The notes under the pieces: model-generated
Database searches by the model: none
Told to the model about the DNA's origin: nothing
What the model saw: the letters and a program-made list of their open reading frames with translations, nothing else
NCBI RefSeq assembly: GCF_041146795.1
Contig: NC_135169.1
Location: forward strand, 13,037,585-13,101,584
DNA length: 64,000 nt
From: Maylandia zebra
Lineage: Eukaryota > Chordata > Actinopteri > Cichliformes > Cichlidae
Direction: 5' to 3'
Program-made: the position numbers and the translations under genes
Part shown: in pieces, positions 44,793-58,637 of the stretch
Numbering within the stretch: the stretch's first letter is position 1
How the letters are laid out: every line of letters begins with the position of its first letter

Positions 44793-45711
44793 TTTCTTTT
44801 TTTTAAAAAGAAATTATTTTTAAACTCAATTTCAGTTTGGGATTAATACAGTTTCTCTGATTCTGATTACTGTAAATCCAAACAAAACGAGCAATAAAGG
44901 CTGTAATGTAAGTGTCCTGTTAATGTTGGTGGCATCAGTCACACAATGGACCCAGAGCCAGCAGTGCACAGGCAGGAATCTATTTCCGACACCATTTCAG
45001 AAGAAGAATGGGATGGGCGAAACTTCAGTATCTTCGATGTATTATTGTTGTGTGATTTTTATTACTATTAATGATGAATGCTCATCACCGAGCTAACATT
45101 GTTAGCTGGGTTTGGTGAGGTTAGTTCATAGACTGCAGACTGTTAGGCTGTTTCTCAATACTCATGTACAAGAGTCCGTACTCACCTTTTCACTATTCCA
45201 GACTTCGTAAGTTGACACAGGAGTCCCGACTTCCCAAGAATGCAGAGCAACTCTTCTACAATTGGAACGGGAGTGTACTTACTGACATCACAGCTAATTT
45301 TAGTTATTTAGTTTAGTTTTTTTTATTTCACTGCTTTGGAAGTGAAGACCTTAAATGTTTCAAATGAAATGAAATCAACAACAATCAAAATAAGACAACA
45401 CAAAGTTATTGCTGAGATTCAGTAATACAGAAAATGTTTTCTGTCAACTCTGTGTGACCTTTAAGCAGGAAGCTTCTACCAGGCTGATGAAGATGAAATT
45501 AGGCCCAACATTTAAACAATGATCCCAAACACACAACCAAGGGAAGTGTCAACTGGGAAGTGTTCAGCTGGATTTCAGTGAGATTACAGCTGTAACAACA
45601 TGTATAGTAAACATTTAAAGGGTTCACAGAAAGTCTGTTAGCTAACAAAAGTGATCAAACTGCAGCTCACTTCTGCCAAATACAAAAAGCCACAAACACC
45701 CCAAGTTTCAG
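44793..45711. other. No gene seen
   Basis: No coding signal. A possible MITE-like segment (TTTCTCAATACTCATGTACA near 45151, ACATCACAGC near 45284) was noted but its ends could not be confirmed. Confidence 0.4.
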
Positions 45712-45890
45712 TTATTTATTTGTAAAAAAAAATGTTTGGAATCATGTATGATTTTCGTTCCACTTCTCACGTGTGCACCACTTTGTGTTGGTCTTTCACG
45801 TGGAATTCCAATAAAATTGATTCGTGGCTGTAATGTGACAAAATGTGAAAAAGTTCAAGGGGGGCGAATACTTTTGCAAGCCACTGTACA
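45712..45890 (+). mobile_element. Tc1/mariner-type terminal fragment
   Basis: Contains ATGTGACAAAATGTGAAAAA, then AAGTTCAAGGGGGGCGAATA and CTTTTGCAAGCCACTGTA. This closely resembles the inverted terminus of a widespread vertebrate Tc1-like element. The opposite end is absent. Confidence 0.65.
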
Positions 45891-45986
45891 AACTGTTTGG
45901 AGTTCTGAGCAGGAACATGCAGTGTAGTCATAGAAGTTATATATATAGAAGTATTCATGTTATGTTAAAGTTATGTTCATGTAAAC

Positions 45987-46110
45987 CAGTGTTTCCCAAC
46001 CTGTTGGAGCCACGGCACATAAGTCACAAAAAACTGCGTGATGGAGTTCAATGTTGTGCATCCACACAGTTTCTGACCACATGTTAGTGGTTGAAACAGA
46101 GAGAAGTCGA
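45987..46110. mobile_element. hAT MITE end, partial
   Basis: CAGTGTTTCCCAACCTGTTG followed by GAGCCACGGCACATAAGTCA is the typical start of a fish hAT MITE. The other end is not found. Confidence 0.5.
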
Positions 46111-47805
46111 CAGGAACAAAACCACCTCCAGCTCACTTCCTGCTGTCAACTACAAGAAGACAAAACTTGTTTCTTTAAATCTGTAACACAATTGATAAAC
46201 TCAGTCCTTTCAGTAACATAGTCATAGTCATTTATTTTACTCTGTCAAAAAGAGCACATGCCTGAGGTTTGGACAGACAGTGAAGTCATTACACAGGTGC
46301 TGATGTTTGCTTTTGTGCATTTCTAGAGGAAACCACAACACTGACAGCCAGTCTACATACAAGAATGTGAAAAAGGACGGTTTTGCTTGATGTGACTGTG
46401 AGCTGATCTCAGTGTTGGTCTGATATAATTGAGCAGCAGGATGGAGGAAACGTCTCTGCTGTGTCTGCTCTGTAAGCTCACTCTGTGTTTTTCATGCCTC
46501 TGCTGTCTTGTTGAATGTGAAACTCTGAACTAACCTGAGTTTAATTTCTCTTTATGAATGGAAAGCATGTCTCAGTAGCAGCACTCCACTTACTCTGATT
46601 TGGAACAAAAATCATACATGATTTTTCACTTCACTGTTGGTGGGCTGGTTCAGGTCTGTGAGCCTCATATTTCACACCACTGGTTTACACTGTAATTGCA
46701 GATGTTGTTTGGGTTTTCAGCCACACATTTCTTCGCAGACATGTTCATTTTCTCAGGATAGAGCCAATCAAATGTGGGCCACTGTCAGTATGATGGAAGG
46801 TTTCTCCTACATCAAGGTCATAGTCAGAGGAGAGCCACCTAAATCTGAGCTTGACTCCTGTTTATTCTATTAAACAGCTTCTATGGTGATCTTAATGTGA
46901 CTGATGGTAGATTAGTAATCAGTTTTGTTGTTGATCAGCTCTGAATCCAAACCTTTAATTCAGTGAAATGAGCCCCTTTGTGTTTATGACGTGTTATGTC
47001 CCCACCCTCAGTCTGTTTTCTTCCTCAAAAGACAAGCAGCCCTGTCACTGAACACAAACGCATCTGTTTTCACCCTAAATAACGTTCAGCTTTAATGAAA
47101 AACTCCTCTTTAAACTCGCCGTCAGGATTAAATTTGGATGTTCTGTTCTCGGTAGATCTCAGTATCCTCTGGATATATAGCAAACTTTGAAGAGTCGGAT
47201 CATCAGGCGGAAATAGCTGCTGGAGCGTCTCAGCTGGACTCACCGTCTGTGTCTGCAGGTGAGTTTGAACTAACATAAGAGGTTTGTTCGTATTTGTTAG
47301 ATTTGTAAACTTGTTAGATTTGTAAACTTGCGTGTAAGTAAACCACGTGACCTGTCCGCGCTCTCTGTAGATTAACAGTTTAGGAAACCATCATTTCTGC
47401 TCAGATTCTGGAGCGCGTTAACAAAACATTTTATTTTTATTTGCTGGCTCCAGAAACCAAAACATTCAGTCAGAGACGGTGTGAGGAGCGGACGTTAAAA
47501 ACCTTCCGCGCAGACTTTGTGGTTCTCTCTGTGCGCGCTCACATAAAAGCAGGCGTTTTGTTTTTGTGTTGTGCGCGTGAACGACCGTTTGACCGCCGCA
47601 CACGTCACTGAGAGACAGGATCACAGAGAGCTACAAATTAAAGCCTTTAAATATACGAGGAAACTGTTGCACTGGTGGTGCAAATAAGATGTGTGAGCAG
47701 TGCTGGGCATTAACGAGCAGCCTAATAAGGCTATTTATTCTAACTGCGCACACACTGGAAGCGAGAAAGCGATGTCCGTCACTTTGAACTGTAGCGTGTG
47801 AGTAA
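46111..47805. other. No gene supported
   Basis: No recognisable domain. 47070-47276 has a minus-strand open frame and a GCAGGTGAGT donor-like string lies on the plus strand at 47256, but nothing ties these to a gene. 47420-47640 is CpG-richer than its surroundings and could be a promoter of an unseen gene, but I have no support for that. Confidence 0.4.
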
Positions 47806-48528
47806 GGCTACGTTCACACTGCAGGTCTTAATGCTCAATTCAGATTTTTTGATCAAATCCGATTTTTTTGTCTGCTCGTTCACACTACAAATAAAATGCG
47901 ACAGCAAACGCTCTCTAGTGTGAACGCTCAAAGCGGCCCGCATGCGCAAAAGAAGACGTCACACACAACGCGCTCTGTTTAGACCCAGAGCAAACAGTAT
48001 TGTTTGACTGATGGCCGTTAATATAAAGACTTCGGTCTTCACGTTTCCCAATTTTTGCTTTAAGTTATTTTGTTATTTACATAATAATGTAAATAACCTA
48101 ATAATGATCCTTATTGCTGTTTAAGAGAGGAGCGGTGCTTCAAATGATAGCTGCAGATTTCTGTCAGAATCTGCAGATTATACAGAACAAATAAAATGTT
48201 TACGTTGTCTTCCCAACAGTTTCACTGACATCTACACTGGATGGCCAGGAAGCGTTCGCGATGTCTTCTCGGGCGCTGATAATTGGCTTCAGTCTTGTGT
48301 CGGTGACGTAAAAGGCGGATTTAATGCGACTTGACCGTTCAAACAGCAGTCGCTTTCTAAAACATCGGATATGTATCGGATTCAGTACCACATACGAAAG
48401 TGACCCAGATCGGATTTGAAAATATCGGATTTGCGCCGTTCACACTGTCATACCATGATCGGATATGAGTCGCATAGGGTCAAAAAAATCGGATTTGATG
48501 CGCTTTCGCCTGCAGTGTGAACGTAGCC
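47806..48528 (-). mobile_element. Harbinger-like MITE, copy 2 (inverted relative to copy 1)
   Basis: 723 bp, ends GGCTACGTTCACACTGCAG and CTGCAGTGTGAACGTAGCC, flanked by a perfect TAA duplication (47803-47805 and 48529-48531). It is the reverse complement of 1512-2243 with only a handful of differences over long stretches. Confidence 0.9.
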
Positions 48529-48569
48529 TAAGACACGGCGCAGCAGGCTTTAAGCTGCAGAGCGATATA

Positions 48570-49026
48570 TGACGGATTGCACTCATCGAACAGATGGAAG
48601 ATCAAAAGGGCACTTATGTTCAGCTGCTGAGATGAATAAAAGTCAAGCTTTCTCAAGCTGTCAACAAGCTCCAGACTGCGCACCCGGAAGGATTCGTTAT
48701 TGTGGCCCGGCGACTTCAACCAAGCAATTCTCACGACAGTCACTCCAAATTCCAAATCCGCCTGAATTAAGTTTACAGCAGCTGTACGCCTGCTAATCGG
48801 CTCATCTGATCACGCCACTGTGATGCTGCTGCCCGCGAATACATAACTGCTGAAACGCACAAGGTCTGCCAAAAAACTATCAGAGTCTGGCCGAGTGGGA
48901 CTGTCTCAGCGCTTGGACAATTTTTACCTTCAAGAAATCTCATGCTTACAAGCTGCTAGACTGGTCACTTTAAACCACTCTAAACTGTAAATTGTAGTTT
49001 CTCTTGATCATTTAGACTTAAGCGTA
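48570..49026 (+). pseudogene. Rex1/CR1-like LINE endonuclease-region relic
   Basis: Degenerate plus-strand sequence with GGCGACTTCAACCAAGCAAT (the G-D-F-N-Q-A motif of apurinic endonucleases) and GGCTCATCTGATCACGCCAC (S-S-D-H-A). Stops and shifts are frequent. It runs up to the Tc1-like element at 49027 and may resume at 50299. Confidence 0.55.
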
Positions 49027-50298
49027 GGGGAGACCGGGGATAGTTGTAACATTTTTGACATTTCTGTCTGTAAAGTGAAGCTCTTTTAAGGTAGTGGATT
49101 CAAAATGTAATCCAAAGTATTTACATGTCTCTGCTATTAAATAGTGCAGCTATTTTCTCTGCAGCACAATTACCCATTGCATGGTATGGCCTCAAACACG
49201 AAGAGTGAAATGTTACAATTAACCCCATAGTCTGGGTTAGTTGTAACATATCCTGGGGTGAAATGTAACACAATGAAATAAGGGTACTAACAAAACATTA
49301 ACATGTAATCTTTGTTTATTCAACACATGAATGCACTTAGAGCCATTTATGTAGCTGTGTGTGTGTGTGTGTGACAGAATGCAGAAATCTATCTTTTGAA
49401 CATATTCCAACCCCCCAAAAAGACAAATTATGGAATTTTCTGCAACTGAATATTTCATTAATTTTGGTTGGTCTTCCTTGAGTTTGGCCTCATTGGCTCA
49501 GTGGACATTATAACCTACAATTCTTGCACCAATTTTGAACATAACAATGAAGCTGAAAAAATGTAGTTGTTCACCAGCATCGCAATTCCATTACTTTTTA
49601 TCATGGCTTACCTTGGTGTGGTTTGCAAAGTGCTTCAGAAAGATGAGGAAATCTGTTTCTTGCACCCATCCTGACTTATTTCCACTACCAGTACTTCCTA
49701 CTGGTCCATCTCTGACACAGTGGGCTGCATAATGTATGTGTGGGAACACAAACAGTGGAGGAATTGTGTCGTTAATGGCATTAACCGCATATACAAATGT
49801 GACCAGTGAACCTCTCTCTGCTGATGTCGTTGCCCCAACTTGTTTAATATAAGTTAAAGTAATAGTGTGGTAAGTTGTAACATCTGCATTATTGTTACAA
49901 CTAACCCAGACTGTTGCTGTTACAACTGACCCAGACTCCTATAGCCATGAACTAGCTAACATTACAACCAACGGCTAAAACATTAGCACTAAAGACCTAC
50001 ACAGAATATATCCCCATAGACATACAAATAACATAATTTAGGTTTGATGAGTTTAACTGCAAAGCAGATAATGCTATTAGAAATTGAAATAAAGTAGAAA
50101 AACTTACTTTTTGGCATACAAATTACTTTTTTCCATGTTAAATTATCTGTGTTTGACAAAATGTGCTGATTTTTCACATGTGATAGCAGAACTGAATTGG
50201 GCATGCACAGGATGAGTCACATCATTTGAAACTTAGCCCTGATTGGAGAAATTGGAAGTGTTACAACTGACCCACGTTACAACTATCCCTGGTCTCCC
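49027..50298. mobile_element. Tc1/mariner-like non-autonomous element, 1.27 kb
   Basis: Inverted ends GGGGAGACCGGGGATAGTTG and CAACTATCCCTGGTCTCCC, flanked by TA on both sides as for Tc1/mariner. GTTACAACTAACCC or its complement recurs internally (about 49227, 49893-49905, 50260-50277). No transposase was found. Confidence 0.8.
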
Positions 50299-50455
50299 TA
50301 TATTTATTTTCTTACTCCTCTTATATATATTTATTTGGTTTTCTTGCACTGATGTAACCAGAGCCTTGTCGTCTTGTCTCTCTGCTGCACTGGGTATAGC
50401 AGAGATGACAATAAAGTTTATTTGACTTTGACTATAAAGTTCTATGAGTCGCCAC
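50299..50455 (+). repeat. LINE 3' UTR tail
   Basis: Ends GATGACAATAAAGTTTATTTG then GACTTTGAC, a typical CR1/Rex1-like LINE 3' end with a polyadenylation signal. Probably the continuation of the relic at 48570-49026 on the far side of the inserted element. Confidence 0.5.
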
Positions 50456-51610
50456 TTCTGTGGCTTTTCTTCGCTTTCTTGATTAAATGTGATCTACATT
50501 TTTTTGTGTATAAACTTCTTAAGTAAGTAATTCTATGAGCCAACCAACATCCATTTACCTGTTTGATCTCAGATCTTATATTTACATTTTCATTTCTATA
50601 GATGTTCTGTTATTTATACTTTGAATAGGGACACCCTTCAGATCAGACAGGATTACTGCCTCCTCAAGGACAACAAACAGATCAATGATATCTTCTTCTT
50701 TTACCATCACAGTGCCAACTTTCATCCCCTTGATCAATGTGTCTTCACGGGATATAGATGAGTTCAAAAATAAAATGCATTTATCATCATTTAAGGTGTA
50801 AACTTTCAACAAAAAGATTTTAATTCAAAATATTCTTAGTTGTGATTTTTTTAAATGGTCTCCTGCTTTTAGTTTTAGGTTTTTACCCTCATCTAAAAAG
50901 GCTGATTGGGTATTTTTTCCACACTGTCAGGCAGATTGGGGGGGGGGGAAGTAGGGCTGGGTATCGTCACTGATTTCTATAATCAATTCACAGGATCCCG
51001 ATTTAATTCAATCCATGATTCAATTCGATTCAATTTGAATAAAAATATTATAATTCTGATCACTTATCAGTACATATCCATATTTATATATCCATAAAAA
51101 GAAAGCTGACACTTGTGAGACTTTATCAAAGGTGTAAATATCACATCAGTTGCCTTTGTAGCAAATTAGATAAAATACAGAAAAATATGAAGGAGATTTT
51201 TCTGGCCTGGCTTTTTATAGGAGATAACCTTAAACATATTCTGCAATAGAACAAAAATGGAAGGAAGAAAACAATGAATCAACATATGAGCATTACCTGA
51301 TGCTGCTGAAGTAAAGAAGAGTAATGTTACAGAGGTTTAATTAGAGACACAGCTAAGTGTTTGGTAATTCACAAAACATAATTTAAAAAGTTTTAACTTC
51401 TTCAGTATTTAACAGCAGACGTGAGAGTTTCTTTTCAGAAGCAATTTGAATACAAAAAAAAAAAAAAAAACAGTGGCCGCCAGCGCTGAACACAAAGGCA
51501 GACTGGTAAACAGCGGTTAAAATATCAACACTACAGTCTAAATATCAGGAGAGAAAATCAATAAGCGTTCAGATGTGTGGCTACATGTTGGTGGAAAACA
51601 GAGATTTGAG
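50456..51610. other. No gene; contains a hAT-like end
   Basis: TAGGGCTGGGTATCGTCACT at 50953 is a hAT-MITE-like start followed by GATTCAATTCGATTCAATT repeats. A 17-base A-run lies near 51454. No coding was recognised. Confidence 0.45.
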
Positions 51611-51679
51611 TAGGGCTGGGACAACGCGTCGACGTAAAAAAATCTGCGTCGATGCGTCATCACTTTAAAAAAAAAAGAC

Positions 51680-53070
51680 ATGGCGGCAGCGAGTAGCGGA
51701 ATCATGAGTGAGGCAGTTGCAGTGAACTTAAATCACTCCACCCGGACACGCAGTTCTACAGTATGGGGATATTTTAACAGAAAAGGAAGTGATTCAGTCG
51801 TTTGCCGGCTTTGTGAGGTGGAAATGGCCTATCATAAAAGCACGACCTATGCACCAGCACCTCAAACGACGCCATCCAGGAGCAGCTTCTGCAAAGGACA
51901 AACCACCGTAAGTTTTCAACTTTTTTACTAACGCTAGTTTTTACCTGTTAATTCATCCAGACCCCCCCACGTAGACGTACACTCACTCATAGACACAGAT
52001 AAACACCCAACCTCCGTAAATGCAAAACTCATTTAAGCTGCTTAGCAGTAACATATAGCAGCTGCTGTTTAGTTGTTGTTGTTGTTTTGTTTGTGGCCTA
52101 TGCTGGCAAAATGAGTCGGAATGCGCGCAGGCTGATTATCAGAATCGGCGAAAGACAAAAAATGTGAGACAGCGAATTGGCCGCAGGAGAAATGTTAACA
52201 AGGATAATGCACCACCTGCTAAACGTAGCCGTCGTGGACACTATTACAACATTGTTAAAGTGCTTGCAAAAGCAAAATGACAATGAACTCTTGATTTGTC
52301 AAATTTAATGTGTTTCATCCTATTTGAACGCTGTTTTTATACATAATGCTTCTCCAGCTTGATCTTATAGGTCAAAGTTATGCCATCTAATGACTAGAAA
52401 GCAGTGCACCAGTAAAAGTGCCATCAGCTATGGCTGTTTAAACGTTATCTTTTCCAGCCATCATGATTACTGCATATCATATGTTCAACATTGGGGATTA
52501 TTATTAACCTCTTACTGTTATGCTATGAAAGCACATGGCATAACAGTATGTGTGTGTCTATCTATCTATCTATCTATCTATCTCAACCAGATCCTTATCA
52601 AATTATTTTGATATTATGCTTTCCATATAATTATTTTGTAATTATTCGAATTCATCTGTGTGCTGTGTGTGATTTATGATTTCAGGAATAAACAGAAAAG
52701 TCTGGAGGACTACTGTCAGAGAAGAAGTACACCATGCACCCCCCAGGAGGTGGCTGTACTTACTGAGAGCGTCTTATCTATGATTTTAAAAGACAAGAGA
52801 CCACTTGCTGTGGGTGAGGGATTCAAAGAAATGCTGACCACTTTCCAACCAGGTTACACTCTGCCGTCTAAGCGTCATTTTACAAGCATGATGGAGAGAA
52901 AGTATGAAACTTCAGTGGAGAAACTAAGGAAAGAACTAAAAAAGGCCACATCCAAAATCTCCCTTACCACTGATGCTTGGACAAGTCTGGTCACAGAGTC
53001 CTACTTAGGGGTAACTTGTCATTTCATTATTTGTTCAAAGACGCCATTGCTGCTGTTTGTATATTATTAA
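51680..53070 (+). pseudogene. hAT transposase remnant: BED finger and N-terminal helices
   Basis: The first frame (51680-51910) starts [15 protein letters not shown] and holds a BED-type zinc finger ([20 protein letters not shown], then YHKSTT). The final His-x-H/C part runs on to an intron-like break after KGQTT|gtaagt (51909). A second block (52684-53030), after TTTCAG, reads NKQKSLEDYCQRRSTPCTP, LTESVLSMILKDKRPLAV, PSKRHFTSMMERKY and KISLTTDAWTSLV, the latter at the start of the RNase H-like core (T-D-x-W-T-S). The rest of the catalytic core and the C-terminal dimerisation helices are missing. It is a ZBED-like hAT copy and cannot make active transposase. Confidence 0.8.
52557..52582. repeat. 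(TCTA)n microsatellite
   Basis: About six perfect TCTA/CTAT units inside the hAT element. Confidence 0.9.
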
Positions 53071-53598
53071 TTTTTTGCTATGATTTCCTTTGTTATATTT
53101 GTTTTGCAAAACATTTAATTTTTTGTTAAAAACAGAAGATTGTAGTACAATGTTATTGTGGATTTTGTTTTGTGAATGAAGAGCACTTTTTGGCAGAAAG
53201 CAAAGTGAATGTTACATTTTGTTTGTTTAAAGACACCATTGTTGCTATTTATTTGAAATGTTTTGTTAACTTTTCCTTAATTTTATATATGTTTGCACAT
53301 TTCATTTCTTGTTAAATGCTATCTCTATTGTATTGATTGTACGACCTCTACAACTTTATTTTGCAATTTTTTTTTTATTAAAAGGTCTTCAAATGAATAA
53401 ATTTGTGTTTTTCATTTATATACATGAATTAGTAAATGTGAAATTGCTATACAAGTCAAATAATGGGGAAAAAAATCGTTAATCGAATCAAATCAAAATT
53501 GAATCGGATCGAAAAATGAATCGTTAGATTAATCGATGCATCGGAAAATTAATCTCTACATTCATCGATTAGGAAAATAATCGTTTTGCCCAGCCTTA

Positions 53599-53774
53599 GA
53601 TTTGAGAAACTGTTCGTGAAGTACATACAGAGAGAGAGATGTGCATGAAGTGTTATTTTATCGTGATATCAGTGATGAGGCCAACTACTGCAGAGTCTTC
53701 AGAGAACTTATGCAAAAATACATTGTAAGCTATAAAAACGTAGTTTCTGTCTGAGTTTCTTGCTGCTGTATTAT
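53599..53774. other. Flank between hAT element and LINE
   Basis: Short AT-rich stretch continuing the sequence that was interrupted at 51602; nothing recognised. Confidence 0.4.
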
Positions 53775-54885
53775 GAAGTGCTGGCTCTCCACAAGGCTGT
53801 GTACTGAGTCCCCTACTGTACACTCTGTACACACATGACTGTGTTAGTTCCCACCCAGACAACACAGTCATCAAGTTTGCAGATGATACCACCGTGGTGG
53901 GGCTCATCTCAGGGGGAGATGAGACAGTGTACAGAGCTGAAGTTCAGAGGCTGTCAGATTGGTGTGCAGATAACAACCTGGACCTCAATACCACCAAAAC
54001 AAAAGAACTGGTAGTTGACTTCAGAAGGAGGAAGTCCGAGCTGCAGCCTGTCAGCATCAACGGGGAGTGCGTGGAAAGGGTCTCCAGTTTCAAGTTTCTG
54101 GGTGTGCACATAGACACAGACCTCCAATGGAGCTCTAACACCTCTGCGGTCTTAAAGAAGGCCCAACAGCGTCTCCACTTTCTGAGAATCCTCAGAAAAA
54201 TGGACCTGAAGAAGGAGCTGCTGACCGTCTTCTACCGCTGCTCCATTGAAAGTGTGCTGACATATTGCATCGGTGTGTGGTTCTCCAGCTGCACCACAGC
54301 ACACAGAGAGGCACTCCAGAGGGTCATCAACATGGCCCAAAAAATCATTGGACATCCTCTTCCCTCTCTGAAGGACCTGTACAGCACTCGCTGTCTCAAG
54401 AGGGCACGCAGCATCCTACGGGACTGCACACACCCAGGACACCGGGTGTTTAAGCTGCTGCCGTCTGGCAGGAGGTTCAGGCTGCTGAGGTCCCGAACAA
54501 ATAGACTCAAGGACAGCTTTTACAACAGGGCAATAGCCCTGATCAATGCAAACAGCTGACCTGACTGGATACCTCCCTGGACTTTTTAGGGGGGAGGTAA
54601 CAATGTTTAAAACAATAACAATAATATTTATATTTATAACAAGGTGCAATAACAATTAATGTGCAATAATAACAGTGTGCAATACACATACACTTATTCT
54701 TCTTTTTTATACCAAGTTAATATACTGTGTTGTGTTGTTTGTTGCGTTGTGATGTGTCATATCGTGTCGTGTCGTGTTATTTGTAGTGCCGACGTAGGAC
54801 AGTTTTTCCAATTTCATTGTACTACTGTACTTTGTATGACTGTGCAATAACAATAAAGAGTTATCTTATCTTATCTTATCTTTGA
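53775..54885 (+). mobile_element. Rex1/CR1-like LINE, 3' part with long open frame
   Basis: The frame is open from about 53775 to 54559. It covers SPQGCVLSPLLYTLYTHDC, IKFADDTTVVGLISGGDE (active-site F-A-D-D) and LVVDFRRRKSELQP. It then continues with FKFLGVHIDTDLQWSSNT, YCIGVWFSSCTTAHREAL, HPGHRVFKLLPSGRRFR and a stop. The 3' UTR ends AATAAAGAGTTATCTTATCT. 5'-truncated within the reverse transcriptase. The absence of stops over ~260 codons points to a fairly young copy. Confidence 0.82.
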
Positions 54886-55986
54886 AGACAGCAGTTACTA
54901 TTCTCTTCATTTATTCTTAAAACAGAACACGACGAGGTTGAAAGCACCTAAATGCAGCTTGCAGTTTATCTCAGTTATGTCTCGCTTTGATCAAGCAGCA
55001 TGTGCTAAATCTATCAGCTGACCTATTTTCATGCAAGCTCTTGCTTAGATAAGATGCGTTGTTACCGCATCTGACATGACTGGTACTCGTTTAGTGCTAT
55101 TTTTCACCATGTACGACACTCTAACAGAGATCAATAGCAGCCCGTCAGTGTCTGAAATCAACACCAGAGATACAGACTAAATGTTGCTTGTGGTAACCCA
55201 GGAGATGTCAGAAAAGATTCTACCAAATATGAGGAGTTTGCCTTTTAAAGTGTGTTTAACATGGTAAACTGTGTTTTTTAACCATAACTGTGATTTTTCA
55301 GCTGGACAAGCTAAACAGGCCTAATAAGATGGGGAGTTTTTTAGGGTTTCTGAGGAAATATCATCTGTCCTATCACTGTAATTCCCACTGGTATTGATAG
55401 ATAGGGGATTTTACTATGCAACGATGAGTTGATGTGAGAGTGATTCATGATAATATGTGGGATTTTCACAGTTATGGTGATCAAAATAATTAAAAAATCT
55501 TACTCTAAGATGATAAAACATGTTTTTTCTTAAATTATCATATCAACATTAGTAGTTGTGTTCATGTCTAAAATGTGATCCCTGTGTCTAAACGTGATAA
55601 GAGAATACCTAAAAATGAAAAATATCTCACAGAAGAATAAAAAGCATTTTCTCAAAGGTTTAAACGGTAAATGCTGCTGTCAGTTCAGCTCAGGATATCA
55701 CTGACTGTGTGTGAAATGAAAATCATTGACATCAGTCTGACATCAGTCACTGTCTTTTGTGCAACTGTCTTTTGAACTCAGTGATCAGCTGATAAGATGC
55801 TTGAACACAGACAAAAGCTGAGGTTAAGCCTGGCAGGCAGCTAGCAGGCCCAGGATTTTCAAACTGATAGCATAGGTGCATCACCTGAAAGTCTCTTAAA
55901 AATGTCAGATAAGGTTGAATGACAGTAAGCTTGAGGTCAGAGGTCATGTTTCACGTGACATTTGCGACACTGTGGAATTGTCTATA
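54886..55986. other. No gene seen
   Basis: AT-rich, short open frames only, no recognisable repeat termini. Confidence 0.5.
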
Positions 55987-57170
<1,184 letters not shown>

Positions 57171-58637
57171 AGGATAACTTATTTGCTGTTGTCTGTCTGT
57201 CCACCTACAGGTACAAAGAAAACATATTCACTCTAAATAGGCTATTTATGCATTTAATCATTCAGTTATTCATTACCATCTTTACTTGTATGAGACAGGT
57301 GGAGTGAGACAAGATGAAAATATAAAACAAATATTTTGTGTCTCCGTCTTAGGAAGCAGCCTTACTATGATGTGGATAGCTAACAAATAGAAAGCATCTA
57401 GTTCTGCCTTTGGGCCTCATGGAAAAAATATAATTGTTACTTATATAAAAAATATGTGTTCAGATTACCCAATGCAATAGTCCTGTTGTTCTAAGACTGT
57501 TCTAATTAAAATATGAGCTCGAATTTGTTGAAGGTGATCCAGCTGAAAAACTTTTCCTGAAAACATTTAAAAGCAGGGATACAGTGGCAAGATGTATTTA
57601 AAATCTAATGAAATACAGGATTCGGTTGTTGAACACAAGATTTGAGTAACTAATCTCATATATTTAATTGAAAAAAGAGACTAGTTATTGTTTTTGACTA
57701 TGAAGATGAAGAATGCTTTTTTAAAATTTGCGAACTCTATTCAGAGCAGACTTGCAAACTTGCACAACACCACAGCTGTTTTACTTTGAAAGAATGTGGG
57801 AAACAACACAAACAACTGTGTTGAAACATGAAGAATATTAGTCTATAAAATTGGTTTTAGTAAATTGTGTCATTCAAGGTCCCAGTTGGTTATTTCTTTG
57901 TAATGTTTGTCAAGAAAGTCTATAAAAAAAACTGTATTTGTTTTGAATCAAATTCATTATTAAAAAGTTGGTTTCAGGAGAAGCAACCAAAACACTACAG
58001 ATATACATAACACTTTGTCAAAGGCCTGTAAATTAGATTTTGGTCTAAAATTGTTTTAAAATGATGCCAAGGATAATTCAATAATCTTAATTCAGCTCAG
58101 CACTGAAAGATGATGATGATGGAAACTATTTCAGACGTGTTATCAATAACAATCTGAGTTTCTCAGACAGCTACAACAAAACGAAAATATGAAACCCGCA
58201 TGGACTGTTCTTGTACTTTGGCATGTAACAGCAAGACTAAGGTTTGATAAAGAACTTGAAAAGAAGCCATATGAATACTGTAATCAAGAGAGATTTGCTT
58301 AGCTTCAGTAGGTTCCAGCATATTTGGTATTAACTCCTCCAGATATTGAATCTAGGAGGTGGCAGCGAGTTTATAACTAGCTGCCTGAATACAACAAGCG
58401 CACTGTAGTATACCAAAATAAATACTGACGACTGCCAGTAACTTCCAGTTTTGAGTAGGTGGGGTTAAGAGGGAAATTCTAGTATGGCTTCAATCAACAG
58501 GACACCGTGAAAAATCACTAAAGTTTCTAAAAAAAAAGAAAAAGAGAACTATAATGTGAATTGTGTGACTTGAACACACATTCACATGTTAGCAGGTAGC
58601 TCACCTGTGTGTTAACGTCTGGGCGGTGCTTCTCTGC
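57171..58637. other. Intergenic, no gene seen
   Basis: AT-rich with no recognisable coding or repeat termini. Its right end is the presumed upstream region of the Fc-receptor-like gene. Confidence 0.5.

Larger units (their letters stand above)
51611..53598 (+). mobile_element. hAT element with transposase exons, 1988 bp
   Basis: Starts TAGGGCTGGGACAACGCG and ends GCCCAGCCTTA, flanked by the perfect 8-bp duplication GATTTGAG (51603-51610 and 53599-53606). Encodes an incomplete transposase (next entry). AATCGAT-type words crowd the right end. Confidence 0.9.

Noticed and set aside
47070-47276. Minus-strand 68-codon frame near a donor-like site
   Set aside because: No recognisable domain, the donor-like site is on the other strand, and there is no second exon to join.
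48200-48391. Frame conserved between two MITE copies
   Set aside because: Conserved only because the copies are near-identical DNA; no start context or domain.
53653-53907. Minus-strand 84-codon frame
   Set aside because: Shadow of the Rex1/CR1-like reverse transcriptase coding on the plus strand.
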